The translations under genes and the position numbers were made by a program. From positions 10,507 to 74,506 of the forward strand of contig JANXAC010000005.1 in the NCBI GenBank assembly GCA_025061835.1: 64,000 nt of DNA. The letters are read 5' to 3'. Below are positions 27,811 to 37,589 of this stretch, piece after piece; the stretch's first letter is position 1; every line of letters begins with the position of its first letter. The notes beneath the pieces were generated by a model. That model did no database searches and was not told the origin of the DNA. It saw only the letters and a program-made list of their open reading frames with translations. The stretch comes from Spirochaetota bacterium. GTDB lineage: Bacteria > Spirochaetota > Brevinematia > DTOW01.

Positions 27811-29079
27811 GTGGTCATATCATCTACTTTTGATATTATTAGAGGTAGAGTTCTAAAAGAGGTTGATCCTGAGATATATGATGCTATAATCAATGAGATA
27901 AACAGACAAGAATACCATCTTGAGTTGATAGCTTCTGAGAATGCCACATCAAAGGCTGTTCTAGAGGCAATGGGTAGTGTTCTAACTAATAAGTATGCCG
28001 AAGGATACCCTTCAAAGAGGTATTATGGAGGATGCCAATTTGTTGATGTTGTTGAAACACTTGCGATTGAAAGGGCTAAAAAACTCTTCAATTCTGAACA
28101 CGCAAATGTTCAACCTCATTCAGGTGCTCAAGCAAATATGTCTGTTTATCTATCTTATCTTAAACCTGGTGATACTATACTCGGGATGAACTTATCTCAC
28201 GGAGGTCATCTTACACACGGTAGTAAGGTTAATTCTTCTGGAAAACTATATAGTGTTGTATATTATGGTGTTAATCAAGATACGGAATTAATTGACTACG
28301 AAGAGGTTGAAAGGATTTCGCATGAAACCAAACCTAAAATTATAGTTTGTGGTGCTAGTTCATATTCAAGACAAATTGATTTCGCAAGGTTCGCTAAAAT
28401 AGCAAAGAATGTAGGTGCATATTTACTTGCTGATATAGCGCATTATGCAGGTTTAGTCGCTGCAGGTTATTACGAGTCTCCAGTTCCTTATGCAGATTTT
28501 GTTACTACTACTACACATAAAACCTTAAGAGGTCCAAGAGGAGGTTTGATACTTACAAAGGAAGTTTATGCTAAAGATATAGATAAATCAGTATTTCCTG
28601 GTGTTCAGGGAGGCCCTCTTATGCATGTAATTGCAGCAAAGGCAGTTGCTTTCAAGGAAGCTATGACGGAAGAGTTTAGAGTTTATCAAAAACAGGTTCT
28701 TCTGAACTCCAGAAAACTCGCAGATGAACTTATGAAAAGAGGATATAGAGTAGTATCCGGTGGAACTGATTCGCATATGTTTAGCATTGACTTGAGAAGT
28801 AAAGGATTGACTGGTGGTGAAGCAGAAAATGTTCTTGATAAAGTTGGTATAACAGTTAATAAAAACGCCATACCTTTTGACCCAAATCCTCCTATGAACC
28901 CTAGCGGTATAAGAATAGGAACTCCAACGGTTACAACTAGGGGAATGAAAGAGCCAGAGATGGAAGAGATTGCAGAGTATATAGACGAGGCTATAAAGAA
29001 TAGAGATAGTGATGTTGTTTTAAATGCTGTAAGAGAGAAAGTTGTAAGCCTATGTAAGAGATTCCCATTGTATTTGTAG
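27811..29079 (+). CDS. glyA: Serine hydroxymethyltransferase
   Basis: GlyA makes glycine and 5,10-methylene-THF from serine with [22 protein letters not shown] near residue 35, and the PLP-lysine motif [14 protein letters not shown] near 230, are diagnostic. The GTG at 27811 sits five bases after GGAGGA and is preferred over an upstream frame that overlaps rplQ. The length is then 422 residues. It follows rplQ by about 40 bases and is likely cotranscribed with the ribosomal genes, an uncommon attachment. Confidence 0.96.
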   Translation: MVISSTFDIIRGRVLKEVDPEIYDAIINEINRQEYHLELIASENATSKAVLEAMGSVLTNKYAEGYPSKRYYGGCQFVDVVETLAIERAKKLFNSEHANVQPHSGAQANMSVYLSYLKPGDTILGMNLSHGGHLTHGSKVNSSGKLYSVVYYGVNQDTELIDYEEVERISHETKPKIIVCGASSYSRQIDFARFAKIAKNVGAYLLADIAHYAGLVAAGYYESPVPYADFVTTTTHKTLRGPRGGLILTKEVYAKDIDKSVFPGVQGGPLMHVIAAKAVAFKEAMTEEFRVYQKQVLLNSRKLADELMKRGYRVVSGGTDSHMFSIDLRSKGLTGGEAENVLDKVGITVNKNAIPFDPNPPMNPSGIRIGTPTVTTRGMKEPEMEEIAEYIDEAIKNRDSDVVLNAVREKVVSLCKRFPLYL

Positions 29080-29304
29080 AGTATGCTTGTTAGAAAGTGA
29101 TTTTCTTTTATTCTCTAATTGTTGAGTAGATATTACTTAAAAACTATCAATTACTCAAACTGTTTTGCGAATTTTAAGTTTTTTATTGTATAAAACAAAA
29201 AACAATGTTCAGTTTTTGTTATAACGATTGAGTACTTGAGAATAGTTGACTTTGATACCTTGATGTAGTAGATCTATTGTGTTTCCGATTATATCTTTAT
29301 TAGG

Positions 29305-30216
29305 ATGGGTAAAAGCATAGTTATATCTGTTATTATTTACATCTTTGCTATTGTATTTGTTATATTAGGTATTCCATTTATTTCTCAGATAGCTTACAAG
29401 TCATTTAGTAATGAGATATACGAATTGCATCATGAACATATGAACGATGAATCATCAGAAGTTGGAGAAAATAATGAAGATTATGAAAAGGAGGTTCAAG
29501 AGGTTTTCAAGAGTGCGGATGATATAGTTGTTGATGGGGTAGGGAAACCTATTATTTCAATCGTGATAGATGATTTTGGATATTCGCTGGATGAGAGTGT
29601 TATGTATGCAATAAAGAACTTACCTATAACTGTTGCAGTGATACCATTCCTTGATTACTCAAGGAAAGTATATGAGATAGCAAAAGATAATGGTAAAGAA
29701 GTTATAATCCATATGCCTATGGAGTCTTATAACAACAGATACAATAGGAACAAGAATTACATAAAGGTTGGAATGAAAGAAGAAGAAATTTTATCTATTC
29801 TTGAGAATGCCTTTAATGAGATTCCTGTTTATGGTATGAATAACCACATGGGTTCAAAAGCAACAGAAGATTATGAAGTTATGAGTATTGTATTGTCCTT
29901 CTTAAAGGAAAGAGGAAAATTTTTTCTTGACTCGGTCACGACTCCGAATACTGTTGGTTTCAAGAGAGCCAGAGAATTAGGATTAGTTCCTCTAAAAAGA
30001 GATGTTTTCATTGATAATGTATCTTCAAAATATTACATAATGGACAGATTACAGGAGGTTGAAAACATTGCTAAAAAGAAAGGATTCTGTATTGCTATAG
30101 GTCATATTAGGAAAAACACCATAAAAGCACTGGATATATGGTATAGGAGTGTATCAAACAAGTATAGATTTGTTAATTTAAAAGATCTTTATGATCTTTT
30201 AGAGAAAGAATTATAG
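29305..30216 (+). CDS. Divergent polysaccharide deacetylase family protein
   Basis: A 303-residue protein with an N-terminal membrane anchor (about residues 4-26), a Glu/Asp-rich linker, and a divergent polysaccharide deacetylase (YibQ/DUF610) domain. Typical motifs are ISIVIDDFGYS near 85, VIIHMPMES near 132, and NNHMGSKATED near 180, holding the Asp and His metal-ligand candidates, and GHIRKNT near 270. It should act on the outer face of the inner membrane on a glycan; the substrate is unknown. The gene stands alone; a TATATC ends nine bases before the ATG but a -35 is unclear. Confidence 0.85.
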   Translation: MGKSIVISVIIYIFAIVFVILGIPFISQIAYKSFSNEIYELHHEHMNDESSEVGENNEDYEKEVQEVFKSADDIVVDGVGKPIISIVIDDFGYSLDESVMYAIKNLPITVAVIPFLDYSRKVYEIAKDNGKEVIIHMPMESYNNRYNRNKNYIKVGMKEEEILSILENAFNEIPVYGMNNHMGSKATEDYEVMSIVLSFLKERGKFFLDSVTTPNTVGFKRARELGLVPLKRDVFIDNVSSKYYIMDRLQEVENIAKKKGFCIAIGHIRKNTIKALDIWYRSVSNKYRFVNLKDLYDLLEKEL

Positions 30217-30223
30217 TTAGGAT

Positions 30224-30241
30224 AGGGAGCTTTAGCCCCCT
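30224..30241. terminator. Bidirectional hairpin between convergent genes
   Basis: AGGG-A-GC, loop TTTA, GC-C-CCCT forms a GC-rich stem with one A/C mismatch. It lies eight bases after the deacetylase stop and just before the end of the convergent DUF2892 gene. The same architecture recurs at 33542-33565. Confidence 0.6.
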
Positions 30242-30251
30242 TTAGATACTA

Positions 30252-30461
30252 CTACTTTTTAGTTCCACAGGTGTTTATACCTAGGAGTGCATATACTCCA
30301 CAGAAGCCTGTTATAGCGGTTATACCAAGAACTACTCCAGAAGCTATTAGAACTATCTGGAGGATACCGCTACTTATGACTCCACCGATTATGAGCCCGA
30401 CGGAAATAATCGCTCTTATTATCCTGTCAGCTACGCCTTCATTAACCTCAAACTTAAGCAT
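30252..30461 (-). CDS. DUF2892 small inner-membrane protein (YgaP-like TM domain)
   Basis: A 69-residue protein with two membrane helices and the DUF2892 pattern: N-terminal NEGVADRIIRAIISVGLIIGG in pieces, then GITAITGFCGVYALLGINTC with its two cysteines. In other proteins this domain follows a rhodanese; here it stands alone. AAGGAGGG precedes the ATG. It lies downstream of a thioredoxin-fold protein and a hemerythrin on the same strand, suggesting a redox or sulfur theme. Confidence 0.85.
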   Translation of the reverse strand: MLKFEVNEGVADRIIRAIISVGLIIGGVISSGILQIVLIASGVVLGITAITGFCGVYALLGINTCGTKK

Positions 30462-30488
30462 AATATACCCTCCTTAGAGTTTTATATT

Positions 30489-31151
30489 CTATTTACCATA
30501 AGACAGCACAAGATTTACAAACTCATTCTCTCCTTGGAGACCTATAGTTATTGATTGTTCATCATCGTTTATTATTTGTGTTGGAACGCTTTCAATACCC
30601 CATTGAACTGCTAAGTCAGGATTTTCATTTGCCTCAATAGTTTCTGATAGAACCTTCCCCCCAGATGCAACTGCAACTCTGTTAGCAAGGTAAGCAGAAC
30701 CTGGACAGTATGGACAGGTTGGTGTAACAAAGACCTTTATATGAACATCCTTTGATACAGACTTTAATTCGTTTGCTATGTTTTCGTCAAATTCATGATT
30801 ACCTGTTGAAACCATAACTATAGTCTCAACGATCTGACTTGCTTCGTATCCGAGAGGTGATCCACTGAAGAGTATTTTGTACCCCCTATCTTCTCCTATG
30901 GTGATACTAGGATTTGTTCTGATCGTCATACCTGACTTTGTTTGGCTACCAATTTTCGATTGAACCAGAGATAACTTGATTTTATCGCTTATGTCTGCTA
31001 TCTCTGAAGCAAACTTTTTAGTAAATTCAACATAGTCCCTTGCCTCATCGTTGTCGTCATCGTAATAAACGTTGATATCAACTTCATCGGTAAGGGATTC
31101 AAACTTGTCCTTCAGATACTTTCTAGATTCATCATCAATTATTCTATCCAT
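30489..31151 (-). CDS. PDO-type protein disulfide oxidoreductase (two thioredoxin folds)
   Basis: A 220-residue protein resembling archaeal and thermophile protein disulfide oxidoreductases. The C-terminal thioredoxin fold has the active site TCPYCP near residue 138 and the cis-Pro loop SVPTQ near 190. The N-terminal fold keeps the shape but lacks a CxxC, so only one active site remains. The ATG at 31151 has AAAGGAGG nine bases upstream. It likely maintains cytosolic disulfides, a feature of thermophiles. Located between DUF2892 and a hemerythrin gene. Confidence 0.82.
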   Translation of the reverse strand: MDRIIDDESRKYLKDKFESLTDEVDINVYYDDDNDEARDYVEFTKKFASEIADISDKIKLSLVQSKIGSQTKSGMTIRTNPSITIGEDRGYKILFSGSPLGYEASQIVETIVMVSTGNHEFDENIANELKSVSKDVHIKVFVTPTCPYCPGSAYLANRVAVASGGKVLSETIEANENPDLAVQWGIESVPTQIINDDEQSITIGLQGENEFVNLVLSYGK

Positions 31152-31230
31152 ATAAATATCCTCCTTTTGTATCAAAATATACTAATATATATCTACTAAA
31201 TCAACGGTTATGCTGATTTAACAGGGATAC

Positions 31231-31644
31231 CTATTTTTTAGATTTATTCTGACAATGACAACCCTGGATTTTTGTATCTAGAGTAATGATATGATTGATC
31301 ATCTGTTCTATCAATAGCTCTATTTCTTGTATCGTTTCTGAAGTTATACCTAATGCTCTTAGTTTATATTTTAGCATGTTTAGGTTTAGAATGAAACTTT
31401 GATGTTGTTGTTTTGCCAAATTGATCAATGGACAATTATATTCTCCCATCAACTCCTCTTCATGTGAGAAGTGAAATGAAGAATAAAAAATTATTTGGTC
31501 AAGCGCTCTTTCAAGTTCTGGTATGGGAAGTTTATCGTCAATGGCTTTTAGGAATGAGTTTATTACACTTATTAAGTGTTTGTGTTGTTCGTCAATTTTT
31601 TCTATGTTTGTTAAAATGTTTTCATCAAAAGCAAGTGCTTTCAT
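31231..31644 (-). CDS. Bacteriohemerythrin
   Basis: A 137-residue four-helix protein with the hemerythrin di-iron ligand pattern: DEQHKHLI near residue 22, FHFSHEEELM near 57, QQHQSFILNLN near 78, and HIITLDTKI near 118. It reversibly binds O2 and may protect or deliver oxygen to enzymes. The ATG at 31644 follows AAGGAGG and is preferred to an upstream in-frame start. It ends with a CHCQNKSKK tail. Placed near a PDO and a DUF2892 gene. Confidence 0.88.
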   Translation of the reverse strand: MKALAFDENILTNIEKIDEQHKHLISVINSFLKAIDDKLPIPELERALDQIIFYSSFHFSHEEELMGEYNCPLINLAKQQHQSFILNLNMLKYKLRALGITSETIQEIELLIEQMINHIITLDTKIQGCHCQNKSKK

Positions 31645-31942
31645 AAATCCTCCTTCAATAATGATAATAAACCAATTTGCAATATTTTTCAATAATTGAA
31701 GTTATGAAGATTGGTCAAGAATTTGGTATTTTTTGTGGAAGAGTATTATTAATACCTAAAGTTATTGTAACTCATCCAGACAATTCTCAAACTTATCTGC
31801 CTAGAGGAGAAACAAAGTGAGAGGAGGTCATTTCACATTAATTTTCACCGAACTCGTATAAAAACTTCAGTCCAATAAAAATTGATAAGTTGGGATGTTT
31901 TGTTTGATATTTTTTGTCTGTATCCGAAAACAGATATAAGTT

Positions 31943-33544
31943 ATGGTGTTGTTGTTTTTGATTTTCTTGACAGCTGGTGTATATGGCTTTGAAGTATCAA
32001 TGAATTCAGTTGAAAAGTTTCACTACGACTACATTGAAGTGGTAGTAAAAGGCTTTGATAATTCTCTGTCCGATTATGCAGACATTCACTTGATGCTTAC
32101 AAGAGACGGAGGAGTCGTTCCTGACATTATAGGGAGAGATAGGATAAAACCCGTGGTTTCAAAAGACTCTCTTGTATTCCTGTATATCCCACCTTATGGC
32201 ATTAGGGATGGTATATACGACGTTATCATCTCTTCAGAGGACACTATCCTATTTAAAACCAACGTAGTTTTCTTCTCAAGGCAACAAGCAAGGCTTTTAG
32301 AACCTTTGAAAGTTCTAACATTTGAGGAAAACCTTGATATAAGAGACTTATTCTCAAGAAGAGATAAAAGCAAGAAAAATATCCAAAAATATTCAAATCT
32401 TCCTTATAGAAGGAAGAAAGTTTTGACACAATCCTATGCAGGTTCTAAAGAGGATTCTTTGATTGGTGATAGTAGAAGACTTACTTATAAAGAAGTGTCT
32501 GATAGGATTGCTTCCTTAATGCTAGGTTCAGATTTGAATACTTTTCTCATGCTTGGAGCGCAGACAACTTATCTCAAGGATAAGAAGAATGTTTGGTATC
32601 CTGTTGTTCTTACAAACCTTAGTGTGTTAAAGTATCTTAAGGATAAAGGTATACAGACTGGTGCGTATGTAATGTGCTTTCTTACTCTCGGTCAGGATAA
32701 AAAGAATATTTTTAAAGGTTATAAGCCTATAAAAGTTTTAAGGAATGGAAAGATTACAGATGAATACAAATTCACTTCCATAACTTCTTCAAAGCGAGTT
32801 CAGGATATTATTGATATCCTTACCTATATAGGTAGATTGGATTATGTAGATTTTCTGGGATTAGATTTTATTAGGGTAGGAGACTACGGAGGATATGAAC
32901 TTATACCTGACTTTTACAACGAGATACTGTTAAAGTTAAACCTAGAGTCTATAACCAATATTTCGTATCCTACCAATAACATTGACAGAATGTCTAGGTT
33001 TGTAGCAAGTAATGAGAAGTTGAGAAGAGTTTTCAGATGGTATCAGTCCGTAAGGGTAAGTAAGATAATAAAGAAGATAAGGGAAGAACTTATGAATAGG
33101 GGTATAAATAAGCCTCTCATTGCGTTTATGCTTGGGTGGAACGCTGGGAGGGAACACGGACAGGATCTGTTTATGTTTAGAGATGCTGGGATAGATTATT
33201 CTTTCTACATGCTGTATGAGTTTTATACGGACCAGATGTTTGAAGAAGCAGGTAATTACTACTTGAGGTATGTTTATAATCTTGACTCAAACATAGTTTT
33301 CGGGAATATAGTTGATAGTATTCTGAATAGGGGTAATCAGGTAGCACTTGACACCTTTTCAAACAGGCTCAAGATGTTTGTAACGCACTACTCATACTTT
33401 CCTCCAAATGGTTTCTTCATTCATGACTTGTATCGTATCTTACACGGTAGGATAGAACCTTATACTAGAACGGAGTGGTTGCTTAAGATCAAAGAAACTG
33501 TTATGTATATAGATCAAAGTGAGACACTTAATAGGAGATACTAA
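31943..33544 (+). CDS. Secreted protein with possible glycosidase-like TIM-barrel
   Basis: The product of 533 residues has a signal peptide ending near VYGFEV (residue 16). The first domain (about 20-115) looks beta-rich and Ig-like. The main domain (about 180-500) alternates strands and helices. One strand, YVDFLGLDFIRVGDYGGYE, resembles the strand 4 acidic motif of glycoside-hydrolase-like barrels that reads DGIxLDYIRY. GREHGQDLFMFRDAGIDYSFYMLYE lies further on, here in parts. No family can be assigned. The start lacks a Shine-Dalgarno; a TAA is immediately upstream in frame, and GTG 31946 or TTG 31949 are alternative starts. Confidence 0.55.
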   Translation: MVLLFLIFLTAGVYGFEVSMNSVEKFHYDYIEVVVKGFDNSLSDYADIHLMLTRDGGVVPDIIGRDRIKPVVSKDSLVFLYIPPYGIRDGIYDVIISSEDTILFKTNVVFFSRQQARLLEPLKVLTFEENLDIRDLFSRRDKSKKNIQKYSNLPYRRKKVLTQSYAGSKEDSLIGDSRRLTYKEVSDRIASLMLGSDLNTFLMLGAQTTYLKDKKNVWYPVVLTNLSVLKYLKDKGIQTGAYVMCFLTLGQDKKNIFKGYKPIKVLRNGKITDEYKFTSITSSKRVQDIIDILTYIGRLDYVDFLGLDFIRVGDYGGYELIPDFYNEILLKLNLESITNISYPTNNIDRMSRFVASNEKLRRVFRWYQSVRVSKIIKKIREELMNRGINKPLIAFMLGWNAGREHGQDLFMFRDAGIDYSFYMLYEFYTDQMFEEAGNYYLRYVYNLDSNIVFGNIVDSILNRGNQVALDTFSNRLKMFVTHYSYFPPNGFFIHDLYRILHGRIEPYTRTEWLLKIKETVMYIDQSETLNRRY

Positions 33545-33565
33545 GGGAGCATAACTGCCCCCTTA
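33542..33565. terminator. Bidirectional hairpin between convergent genes
   Basis: TAAGGG-A-GC, loop ATAACT, GC-C-CCCTTA forms a strong stem with one A/C mismatch. It overlaps the stop codon of the secreted-protein gene and lies just before the end of the convergent beta-helix gene. Confidence 0.65.
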
Positions 33566-33572
33566 TGAAGAA

Positions 33573-36260
33573 TTACATGTTGGCAACTGTGTTGTTAGTA
33601 GAATCAGGAGTTGAGTCTATTTGTAATGGGTTATTTATGTTTGTCCAGTCAATATTATTTGTTATTAGTATGTTTCCAGTATATTCTCTGTACAAGTACT
33701 TCAACCTGTTCGTTATGAATGTGTTATTTACTAGTTTATGACCTGTTATGTCTTCATTTTCCTCATATATACCTATCGCTGTAGTATCATTATTACCACC
33801 TATGAAGCAATTTGAGATTATAAGATTCTTCAACTTACTTTGATATTCATGCAAGTAAATGACTGAGTTTGTAGATGAGAGTGTCCAATTATTGGTTATG
33901 TAAGAGTTGAGTAATGAGACATTTGACGCTAATACTATTGATAATCCTCCTCCGTGATTAGTAGCAATATTGTTATACACGCTACCAACTATTGTAATGT
34001 AATTACAACTGGATATATATATGCCTCCACCAGTCTCTGTAATGTTTTGATACACACTTCCAGATAAACTATTAGTATGTGAACTGTTTATATATATTCC
34101 TCCTCCACAGTTTGTAGTAGAATTACTAAATATAGTACCACTTATACTATTGCTATGAGAATAGTCTAGTGTTATACCACCTCCAGAGAAATTAGCGTAG
34201 TTATTGTGTATAATTCCATTTATGGTATTATTACGAGAGCTACTTAGGTTTATTCCTCCGCCTGTGAATTTGGCTCTATTGTTGTATACTGTGCTAGTTA
34301 TGTTGTTAAGATCAGATTGTTGCAGGAAGATTCCACCACCCTGTATAGACTCATTGCTATAAACATTACCACTTATCGTGTTGTTATCAGCAACCAAAAG
34401 GTATATTCCTCCTCCGTTGGTAGCAGCAGTATTATTAAATACATTACCACTTATAGTGTTGTTATGAGAATAGTAAAGGTATATTCCACCCCCATCATTA
34501 GAACTCAAGTTAGCATATACATTACTAGCTATAATATTAGTATGCGAGTAATACATATATATTCCTCCTCCCCCTCTTGTAGAATAGTTGCTGTATACAC
34601 TACTTGCTATTAAATTCTCGCTTGAACTATACAAGTATATTCCTCCTCCTAAGCTACTAGGTTGATTACCTGATGCACTATTGTAATATACACTTCCACT
34701 TATCAGGTTACTGTGAGAGTATGATAGATATATACCTCCTCCCTCATAATTTACAACTCTATTACTGAATATATTTGCAATTATGATGTTACTATGAGAA
34801 GATGCAATGTATATTCCACCACCTCTTGAGCTAGCAGAGTTGTTTGATATTACGACATTACTTATCAGGCTGTATGAAACATTGTCAAGGTATATTCCTC
34901 CTCCTACGCTATGAGGGAAACTACTGTAATTTGCATTACCTTTTCTTATTACTAGGTTTTTTATAACTATGTTGGTTGCATTGGTAATGAATAATATATG
35001 ATATAAAATATTCTCACCATCCAGCTCACTGTATCCTATTATGTTGTTGAAATTTGCATCCCATCCTCCTATTATCCTAATGTTGTTATTCGTTATTAAT
35101 ACACCACTATCACCAATAAATCCGGTTTCATTAACCAACCCACCACCAGAGGTAGGTCTGTATAAACCAGTTGTTGTGTATATCTCATTGACATTATAAA
35201 TTCTAGCTCTACTTACAGCAGTCTGTATATTCCTCACCGGTGAGGTTTTTGATACTCCGTTATTACTATCATTACCGTTAGTTGATACATACATTCTGAG
35301 CGCTACTATAAAACTTACTGATTGTGTTGAACTTGTATTACCAGCATTATCAATGGAATATACATATATTGTATTTACACCTTCATTCAAACTTGTCAAG
35401 TTAGTAGTCCAGTTATCAGTTCCATTAACCTGACCGAAACCTCCACTATCACCTAACCTTAAGAATACACCACTTACTGTGCTGCTATAACTATGTGCTG
35501 TTCCACTTACAGTTATGCTTGTTGAGTTAATTATTTGATTATTTGTTGGATCTGATATGCCAACTGATGATCCTAATTGAATTACGAAACTTACGCTTTG
35601 TGTTGAACTGGTATTCCCAGCATTATCTACTGCATAGACATATATTGTGTTAGTTCCTCCACCTAATCCTGTTAAATTAGTGTTCCAACTACTAGTTCCA
35701 TTAACTCTTCCGAAACCACCAGTATTACCAACCCTTAAATACACACTATTTACTCCACTATAACTATTTGCTGTCCCACTTACACTTACATTATTTGCAT
35801 TGAATGCCTGGTTATTCGTTGGGGTTAAAATATTGACTGATACATAAATTGAAACTATGAAAGTTACACTTTGTGTTGAACTCGTATTCCCAGAATTATC
35901 TACTGCATAAACATATATTGTGTTAGTTCCTTCACTCAATCCTACTAAGTTAGTAGTCCAACTCGTAGTTCCACTTACCTTTCCAAAACCACCAGTATTT
36001 GATAGTCTTAGATAAACTTCTCTAACACCGCTACCTGTATCGCTAGCTGTTCCTATTACTGTTAGAACATTACTCGTGTAACTATTGTTAGTTGGAAAGA
36101 TTATCGTAACGGTTGGTGCTGTTGTATCTACTCCTCCTCCACCTCCACCACTTCCTCTCTCACTTTCATCTCTTCCTGGTTCTGAAGTGCAGCTGATATA
36201 TCCAATAGTGCTAACCAGTAACAGGGTGCTTAAAATCAATATCAACTTGCCTAATCTCAT
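33573..36260 (-). CDS. Surface lipoprotein with three Ig-like repeats and right-handed beta-helix
   Basis: An 895-residue exported lipoprotein. The lipobox is IGYISC near residue 23, followed by a Gly-rich linker (GSGGGGGG). Three tandem Ig-like modules of about 95 residues follow (about 45-330). Each has GGFGxVNGT, a TNLxGL segment and NTIYVYAVDNAGN. A DUF1565-like segment (MYVSTNGNDSNNG) starts at about 334. The remainder, to about 830, is a right-handed beta-helix with about twelve 22-26-residue rungs marked by GGGIYL/GGGIYI and SHxN turns. No catalytic site is visible. It may be an adhesin or glycan-binding surface protein. The ATG at 36260 follows GGAGGT. It is paralogous to the gene at 61977. 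Confidence 0.88.
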   Translation of the reverse strand: MRLGKLILILSTLLLVSTIGYISCTSEPGRDESERGSGGGGGGVDTTAPTVTIIFPTNNSYTSNVLTVIGTASDTGSGVREVYLRLSNTGGFGKVSGTTSWTTNLVGLSEGTNTIYVYAVDNSGNTSSTQSVTFIVSIYVSVNILTPTNNQAFNANNVSVSGTANSYSGVNSVYLRVGNTGGFGRVNGTSSWNTNLTGLGGGTNTIYVYAVDNAGNTSSTQSVSFVIQLGSSVGISDPTNNQIINSTSITVSGTAHSYSSTVSGVFLRLGDSGGFGQVNGTDNWTTNLTSLNEGVNTIYVYSIDNAGNTSSTQSVSFIVALRMYVSTNGNDSNNGVSKTSPVRNIQTAVSRARIYNVNEIYTTTGLYRPTSGGGLVNETGFIGDSGVLITNNNIRIIGGWDANFNNIIGYSELDGENILYHILFITNATNIVIKNLVIRKGNANYSSFPHSVGGGIYLDNVSYSLISNVVISNNSASSRGGGIYIASSHSNIIIANIFSNRVVNYEGGGIYLSYSHSNLISGSVYYNSASGNQPSSLGGGIYLYSSSENLIASSVYSNYSTRGGGGIYMYYSHTNIIASNVYANLSSNDGGGIYLYYSHNNTISGNVFNNTAATNGGGIYLLVADNNTISGNVYSNESIQGGGIFLQQSDLNNITSTVYNNRAKFTGGGINLSSSRNNTINGIIHNNYANFSGGGITLDYSHSNSISGTIFSNSTTNCGGGIYINSSHTNSLSGSVYQNITETGGGIYISSCNYITIVGSVYNNIATNHGGGLSIVLASNVSLLNSYITNNWTLSSTNSVIYLHEYQSKLKNLIISNCFIGGNNDTTAIGIYEENEDITGHKLVNNTFITNRLKYLYREYTGNILITNNIDWTNINNPLQIDSTPDSTNNTVANM

Positions 36261-36524
36261 AGATACCTCCAATATTTTTTGTATTTGAGATTATGTGAGA
36301 GCAAACTTCGTCGTAGATGTAATGGAGTAATTCTATGAACCTAAAGAGCAACGAAAAGTTTTGCTCTCAACATACTCTTCTAAGAGTATATAAATACTTT
36401 ACCTTAAATGTCAAGTATTCTGGTTACTAATTTCATTTGGATATGTGGATTTAAACTTTTGGATAGTAGTATCGTGATATACCACTATTTACTATGTTTA
36501 GAGTAGAAAAACAAGATTGTTGTT

Positions 36525-37589
36525 CTAATCTAGGATCTGTTGGATAACTTTGTTTGTTGTGTCTCTTGGGAATAGTTTTTTCATATTTGACTTAAATATG
36601 TCGTAGTTTTTGAATAGCAAGTCTATGGTTTCTAGGATTTTACTGATAGTTAGATCATTTTCTTCAATTACTATACCTGCGCCTCTTGACTCTACAAACA
36701 TTGCGTTGTGATACTGATGGTTTTTTGATGCGTAGGGAAATGGAATTATCAGAGATGGGACTCCAAAGAATGAAAGTTCTGATATAGTGCTCGCTCCACC
36801 TCTCGTTATCGCAACATCAATAGCACTCATAAAGGAACTGACATCGTTTATAAAATCAAAAATTTTGACATTACTTTCATTCTTACACTTTTCAAGTATT
36901 TCTTGATAGTAATCTTGTCCTGTTATCCATATCACTTTGTATTCTTTTGTAAGTTCATGGATGTTTTCGGATATGATCTTATTAACATTTTTGGCACCTT
37001 GACTTCCGAGTATAATACCTATTACTTTATCGTCTGAAGAAAAACCAAAAGTGTTTTTAGCGTAATCTTTTAGTTGTATATCTCTTTCACCATACCTAAT
37101 CGGATTGCCAATCCTCTCAAAATTGTTTGGATAGTTCTTTTTATCAACGAGTGGAAAAGTAAGTATAACTTTTTTAGCGAAAAGAGATATAATTTTGTTT
37201 GTCAGTCCCATCACAGCATTTTGTTCTAAAAGGATAATAGGTTTTCGTAGGATTAATCCTGCGAGACCAACAGGACCAGAAACATATCCTCCTGTAAGCA
37301 CAATCCTGTCAGGTTTGAAGTTCAGAATTATCTTGAGTGATTTGAAGAAGGATAAAATAGCATCCTTTATAACGACTAGGTTCTTAAGTAAGTTTCTAGT
37401 GAAGCCACTTGATATAGGAATAACCTCTAATTCATTTGAAGGAATGTTATCTTTGATTAGTGGAAACTTTAGAGCGTGGGGGTTAGTTATGAAAAGAATA
37501 TCGTGCTTTGCTTCTTTTAGCCTATTGTATATTGATAGGCCAGGAGATATGTGCCCCCCTGTCCCACCAGAAACTATCAGTATTCTCAT
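36525..37589 (-). CDS. murG: UDP-GlcNAc:lipid I transferase MurG
   Basis: MurG adds GlcNAc to lipid I, making lipid II at the inner membrane. The N-terminal GGTGGHISPGLSI near residue 9 is diagnostic, with GGYVSGPVGLAGL near 100, ILLEQNAVMG near 122, and TRGGASTISELSFFGVPSLIIPFP near 262 in pieces. The length of 354 residues is normal. It is coupled by a four-base overlap to an upstream 79-residue coiled-coil gene and is not in the usual mur/fts cluster. Confidence 0.96.
   Translation of the reverse strand: MRILIVSGGTGGHISPGLSIYNRLKEAKHDILFITNPHALKFPLIKDNIPSNELEVIPISSGFTRNLLKNLVVIKDAILSFFKSLKIILNFKPDRIVLTGGYVSGPVGLAGLILRKPIILLEQNAVMGLTNKIISLFAKKVILTFPLVDKKNYPNNFERIGNPIRYGERDIQLKDYAKNTFGFSSDDKVIGIILGSQGAKNVNKIISENIHELTKEYKVIWITGQDYYQEILEKCKNESNVKIFDFINDVSSFMSAIDVAITRGGASTISELSFFGVPSLIIPFPYASKNHQYHNAMFVESRGAGIVIEENDLTISKILETIDLLFKNYDIFKSNMKKLFPRDTTNKVIQQILD

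Noticed and set aside
31704-31820. A 38-codon frame with ATG in the gap before the secreted protein
   Set aside because: No Shine-Dalgarno or promoter is visible and the peptide has no recognisable feature.
33573-36260. Regular spacing of about 70 bases with repeated TCCTCC and TATATA blocks, resembling a CRISPR array or satellite
   Set aside because: The spacing corresponds to 22-26-residue beta-helix rungs in one long open frame; units are degenerate and there are no spacers.
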